A stretch of DNA of 64,000 bases from Methanobacteriota archaeon (GTDB taxonomy: Archaea; Thermoplasmatota; Thermoplasmata; Methanomassiliicoccales; Methanomethylophilaceae): positions 15,161 through 79,160 of the forward strand of contig JAEXCH010000015.1 of the NCBI GenBank assembly GCA_023402275.1, given 5' to 3'. Position 1 is the stretch's first letter; every line of letters starts with the position of its first letter. The position numbers and the translations under genes were made by a program. The notes below the pieces were generated by a model. That model was not told where the DNA came from. It did no database searches and saw only the letters and a list, made by a program, of their open reading frames with translations. Below are positions 62,233-64,000 of the stretch, piece after piece.

Positions 62233-62677
62233 GACGAGCCAGAGAAAATGTCCTTATTGTGGCGAGTATGTTCAAAGCAACAGTATAACATGCCCTAAAT
62301 GTTTCAGGGATATACCGAGGGAAGAAACCGTCGATACATCACAATACACCATAAACGATGATGCTAAGAAAAAAGGAATGAAGAGTCCGAGCATCTCGGC
62401 CTTCCTTGCCATATTCCCTGCATTCGTCGGCATACTGGGATTGGGCATGATCTATCAAGAACCGAGAAGCAGCAGAGGATATTGGTTCCTTGTAGGAGGA
62501 TTGATACTCTTCCTTCCTTTCCTTGCATTGTTCTTCACCATGCTGAATTCTGGATTCTTCTCAGCCATACTGCTGTTCATAGCCTTGGTTATAATATTGC
62601 TGATATACATCTCGGCAGCGATAGCAGCATTCGTAGAGACGATGTTCGGATCGATCTTCAAAGTGTTCAAATTTTAA
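62228..62677 (+). CDS. Zinc-ribbon membrane protein (non-standard start)
   Basis: About 149 residues. The frame contains KCPYCGEYVQSNSITCPKCFRD, a four-cysteine zinc ribbon, then a linker and three hydrophobic segments (ISAFLAIFPAFVGILGLGM; WFLVGGLILFLPFLALFF; FFSAILLFIALVIILLIY). The first in-frame ATG (62378) would delete the zinc ribbon. No ATG, GTG or TTG is in frame between the preceding TAG (62207) and the ribbon; ATT 62228, next to AAGGAGG, is the only near-start. It overlaps the thioesterase gene end. Confidence 0.6.
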   Translation: METSQRKCPYCGEYVQSNSITCPKCFRDIPREETVDTSQYTINDDAKKKGMKSPSISAFLAIFPAFVGILGLGMIYQEPRSSRGYWFLVGGLILFLPFLALFFTMLNSGFFSAILLFIALVIILLIYISAAIAAFVETMFGSIFKVFKF

Positions 62678-63231
62678 TATTTGCCTTTTGCCCTCATATG
62701 GAGCATGAGCTCCGAGGACATCTGTGCCAGATGGATCGCCCTTCTTCCTCTTCCCACATTTGCAGGGTCATCTTTAAGAAGCCTTCTGTAAGCTTTCCTT
62801 ATTACCACAGGTTCATCGGAGGGTGTCTTGCATTTGAGGCTTATGGGCATCCTTGATGATATGGATGGCATCACGGATGATCTATAGGTTATGTCCCAAG
62901 GATCGCATATCATGTATCTTCCGAATTCCTGTTTTACCTCGAATGCGGATATGCTCTTACCATCTATTATGGCTGAAACATCCCCGGCCACCTTCTTTTC
63001 CGGGTCCCCTGCATATATCTCCTCTGCAAAAGGTCCTCCGATCTGAGAAAGATAATCCAATTTCTTCTTTCCAAGGTCTTTTGGATCATAGTAGATGACG
63101 TTGTGATACACCGTTCTGTATTCCATATTGTCCAGGTCCACACAGCAAACGGCAATGTCCACTATCTCATCATAAGGGTACCCGTCGGGTCCTGTTGGAA
63201 GTGCCTGTATAACGTAGATCTCCTCGGACAT
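62674..63231 (-). CDS. DnaQ-like exonuclease-fold protein lacking catalytic acids
   Basis: 185 residues. YVIQALPTG..GYPYDEIVDIAVCCVDLD resembles the first strand pair of DEDD exonucleases, where D-x-E-T-T-G would be expected; the acids are replaced (IQALPTG). The C-terminal RAIHLAQMSSELMLHM recalls the last helix of that fold. If correct, it is a non-catalytic relative. No neighbour suggests a role. The start gives MSEEIYVIQ, after AGGTGACAT. Confidence 0.6.
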   Translation of the reverse strand: MSEEIYVIQALPTGPDGYPYDEIVDIAVCCVDLDNMEYRTVYHNVIYYDPKDLGKKKLDYLSQIGGPFAEEIYAGDPEKKVAGDVSAIIDGKSISAFEVKQEFGRYMICDPWDITYRSSVMPSISSRMPISLKCKTPSDEPVVIRKAYRRLLKDDPANVGRGRRAIHLAQMSSELMLHMRAKGKY

Positions 63232-63291
63232 ATGTCACCTGTTAAGAAGAGGGGATAATAGTACTTTCGCTATATTCGGTATCCTCTTCTC

Positions 63292-63306
63292 CTAACTATA
63301 AATATC
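63292..63306 (+). promoter_or_regulatory. TATA box of the last gene
   Basis: CTAACTATAAATATC, centred about 26 bp upstream of ATG 63327, with no SD before that ATG. This spacing predicts a leaderless transcript. Confidence 0.55.
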
Positions 63307-63326
63307 GCGATGTCAGTGCTCAGGAT

Positions 63327-64000
63327 ATGCAAAGAGCGAAAAGCATCGATGAGATATACGAGGAGGTCAAGGACCATGACCTCGTTATCACCAACGATGC
63401 TGCTCTTGCGACCGCACTTAACGGCAGGATAGCCGTTCCAAGAATAGGCGGATTCGCTTATACCCCAAGACATATTGCCGGGAATGAGGCAGTTCCCATA
63501 CTGGGTTCAGGTGTTCTCAGTGATCTTAGGATAATATCCGAGATAGCCAACGAGACCGGTTACAGCCTTAAACATATCCACAGCGAATTGGAGAACATCA
63601 GGAACATCCGGAGATACAAGAAGGATGTCGAAAGATACCTCTACTCAAGATCATCCAGGGAGATATATGATTCATTCCTGGGACTCAGGACAATGGAGAA
63701 ATTGATGGATTCCTATGTCCCTGAGGAAAGGGATTTCTTCAAAGGAAAAAGAGTGGCAATAATCGGAATAGAACTGTTCGATGACCTTGATAAGCACTTC
63801 ATACCTGTAGAACACGATGAGATCGAGATGTTCACCGACGATGATCATGAGATAGATGTGATACATGAGGTCGGCAATGATAGACAGATAGCCGAGAACA
63901 TCGTCGGCCTCATAGATCCCGAGAAAGCGAATGATGTTGCAATTGTTATGGATACGACCGGCCCTATATCGGATGCTGTAAGGGCAGCCCTGTACAGAAG
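63327..64000 (+). CDS. Unidentified protein, N-terminal part (runs off right edge)
   Basis: 224 residues are visible and the frame is open at the right edge. It starts MQRAKSIDEIYEEVKDHDLVITNDAALATALNGRI, predicted from a leaderless promoter. The alternation of hydrophobic strands (VAIIGIELFDDLD; IDVIHEVGN; VAIVMDTTGPISDAVRAALYR) resembles the N-terminal regions of AddB/UvrD-like helicase-nucleases, but no Walker motif is seen in this part, so this is only a suggestion. Confidence 0.6.
   Translation, partial: MQRAKSIDEIYEEVKDHDLVITNDAALATALNGRIAVPRIGGFAYTPRHIAGNEAVPILGSGVLSDLRIISEIANETGYSLKHIHSELENIRNIRRYKKDVERYLYSRSSREIYDSFLGLRTMEKLMDSYVPEERDFFKGKRVAIIGIELFDDLDKHFIPVEHDEIEMFTDDDHEIDVIHEVGNDRQIAENIVGLIDPEKANDVAIVMDTTGPISDAVRAALYR

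Overview
The window looks like the chromosome of a methanogenic archaeon, most likely of the Methanomassiliicoccales (Thermoplasmatota). Supporting signs are an anaerobic cobalamin (cbi) gene block, CobN-type chelatases with ChlI/ChlD partners, a nitrogenase-like NifH/D/K set of the F430-enzyme type, archaeal GluRS, Trm1, THEP1 and MptD, archaeal TATA boxes with several near-leaderless starts, and almost no use of TAG as a stop. The placement is inferred from gene content; no rRNA or tRNA gene was seen in the window.

Layout. 1-2437: end of an SHMT-like gene, two small coiled-coil paralogues and a nitrilase-family amidohydrolase. 2438-10354: the corrin-ring block, cbiJET-cbiG-cbiD on the minus strand and cbiL-F-H-C-X divergently on the plus strand, covering most steps from cobalt-factor II to cobyrinate. 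10590-11615: a tyrosine-rich secreted protein. 11647-46647: a metal/tetrapyrrole island holding chlID, two cobN paralogues, three ABC-2 exporter pairs, five FecCD-type permeases, two FecE-type ATPases, three anchored BtuF-like binding proteins (two with a dockerin-like EF-hand module), a NifH-like reductase with two NifD/K-like subunits, an HxlR regulator beside a flavoprotein, a DtxR-FeoA regulator and glutamyl-tRNA synthetase. 46751-57409: mostly housekeeping genes (UbiD-type decarboxylase, PurA, Trm1, THEP1, MptD, NadA, peroxiredoxin, TrkA/TrkH). 57413-64000: a repeat protein, a PARIS-like AAA ATPase/DUF4435 pair, exonuclease VII subunits, a hotdog thioesterase, a zinc-ribbon membrane protein, a degenerate exonuclease-like protein and the start of an unidentified gene.

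How it fits together. One palindrome, consensus TTGGAT-N5-ATCCAA (equivalently TTGGA-N7-TCCAA), occurs at about a dozen intergenic sites: between cbiD and cbiL, between chlI and cobN1, before the binding-protein and permease operons, before an ABC-2 operon, before the nitrogenase-like operon and before cobN2. This ties cobalamin synthesis, chelatases, importers, exporters and the nitrogenase-like enzyme into one apparent regulon. The DtxR-FeoA protein encoded inside the island is a candidate regulator, but this is not shown. The strongest candidate for an undescribed system is the nitrogenase-like enzyme together with CobN, the importers and the ABC-2 exporters.

The TAG that ends the nifH-like gene is followed in the same frame by the NifD-like subunit, whose conserved N-terminal cysteines lie upstream of its first ATG. 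A second gene (49467-50513) is also split by an in-frame TAG. Both are candidates for pyrrolysine readthrough, with ordinary alternatives given in the entries.
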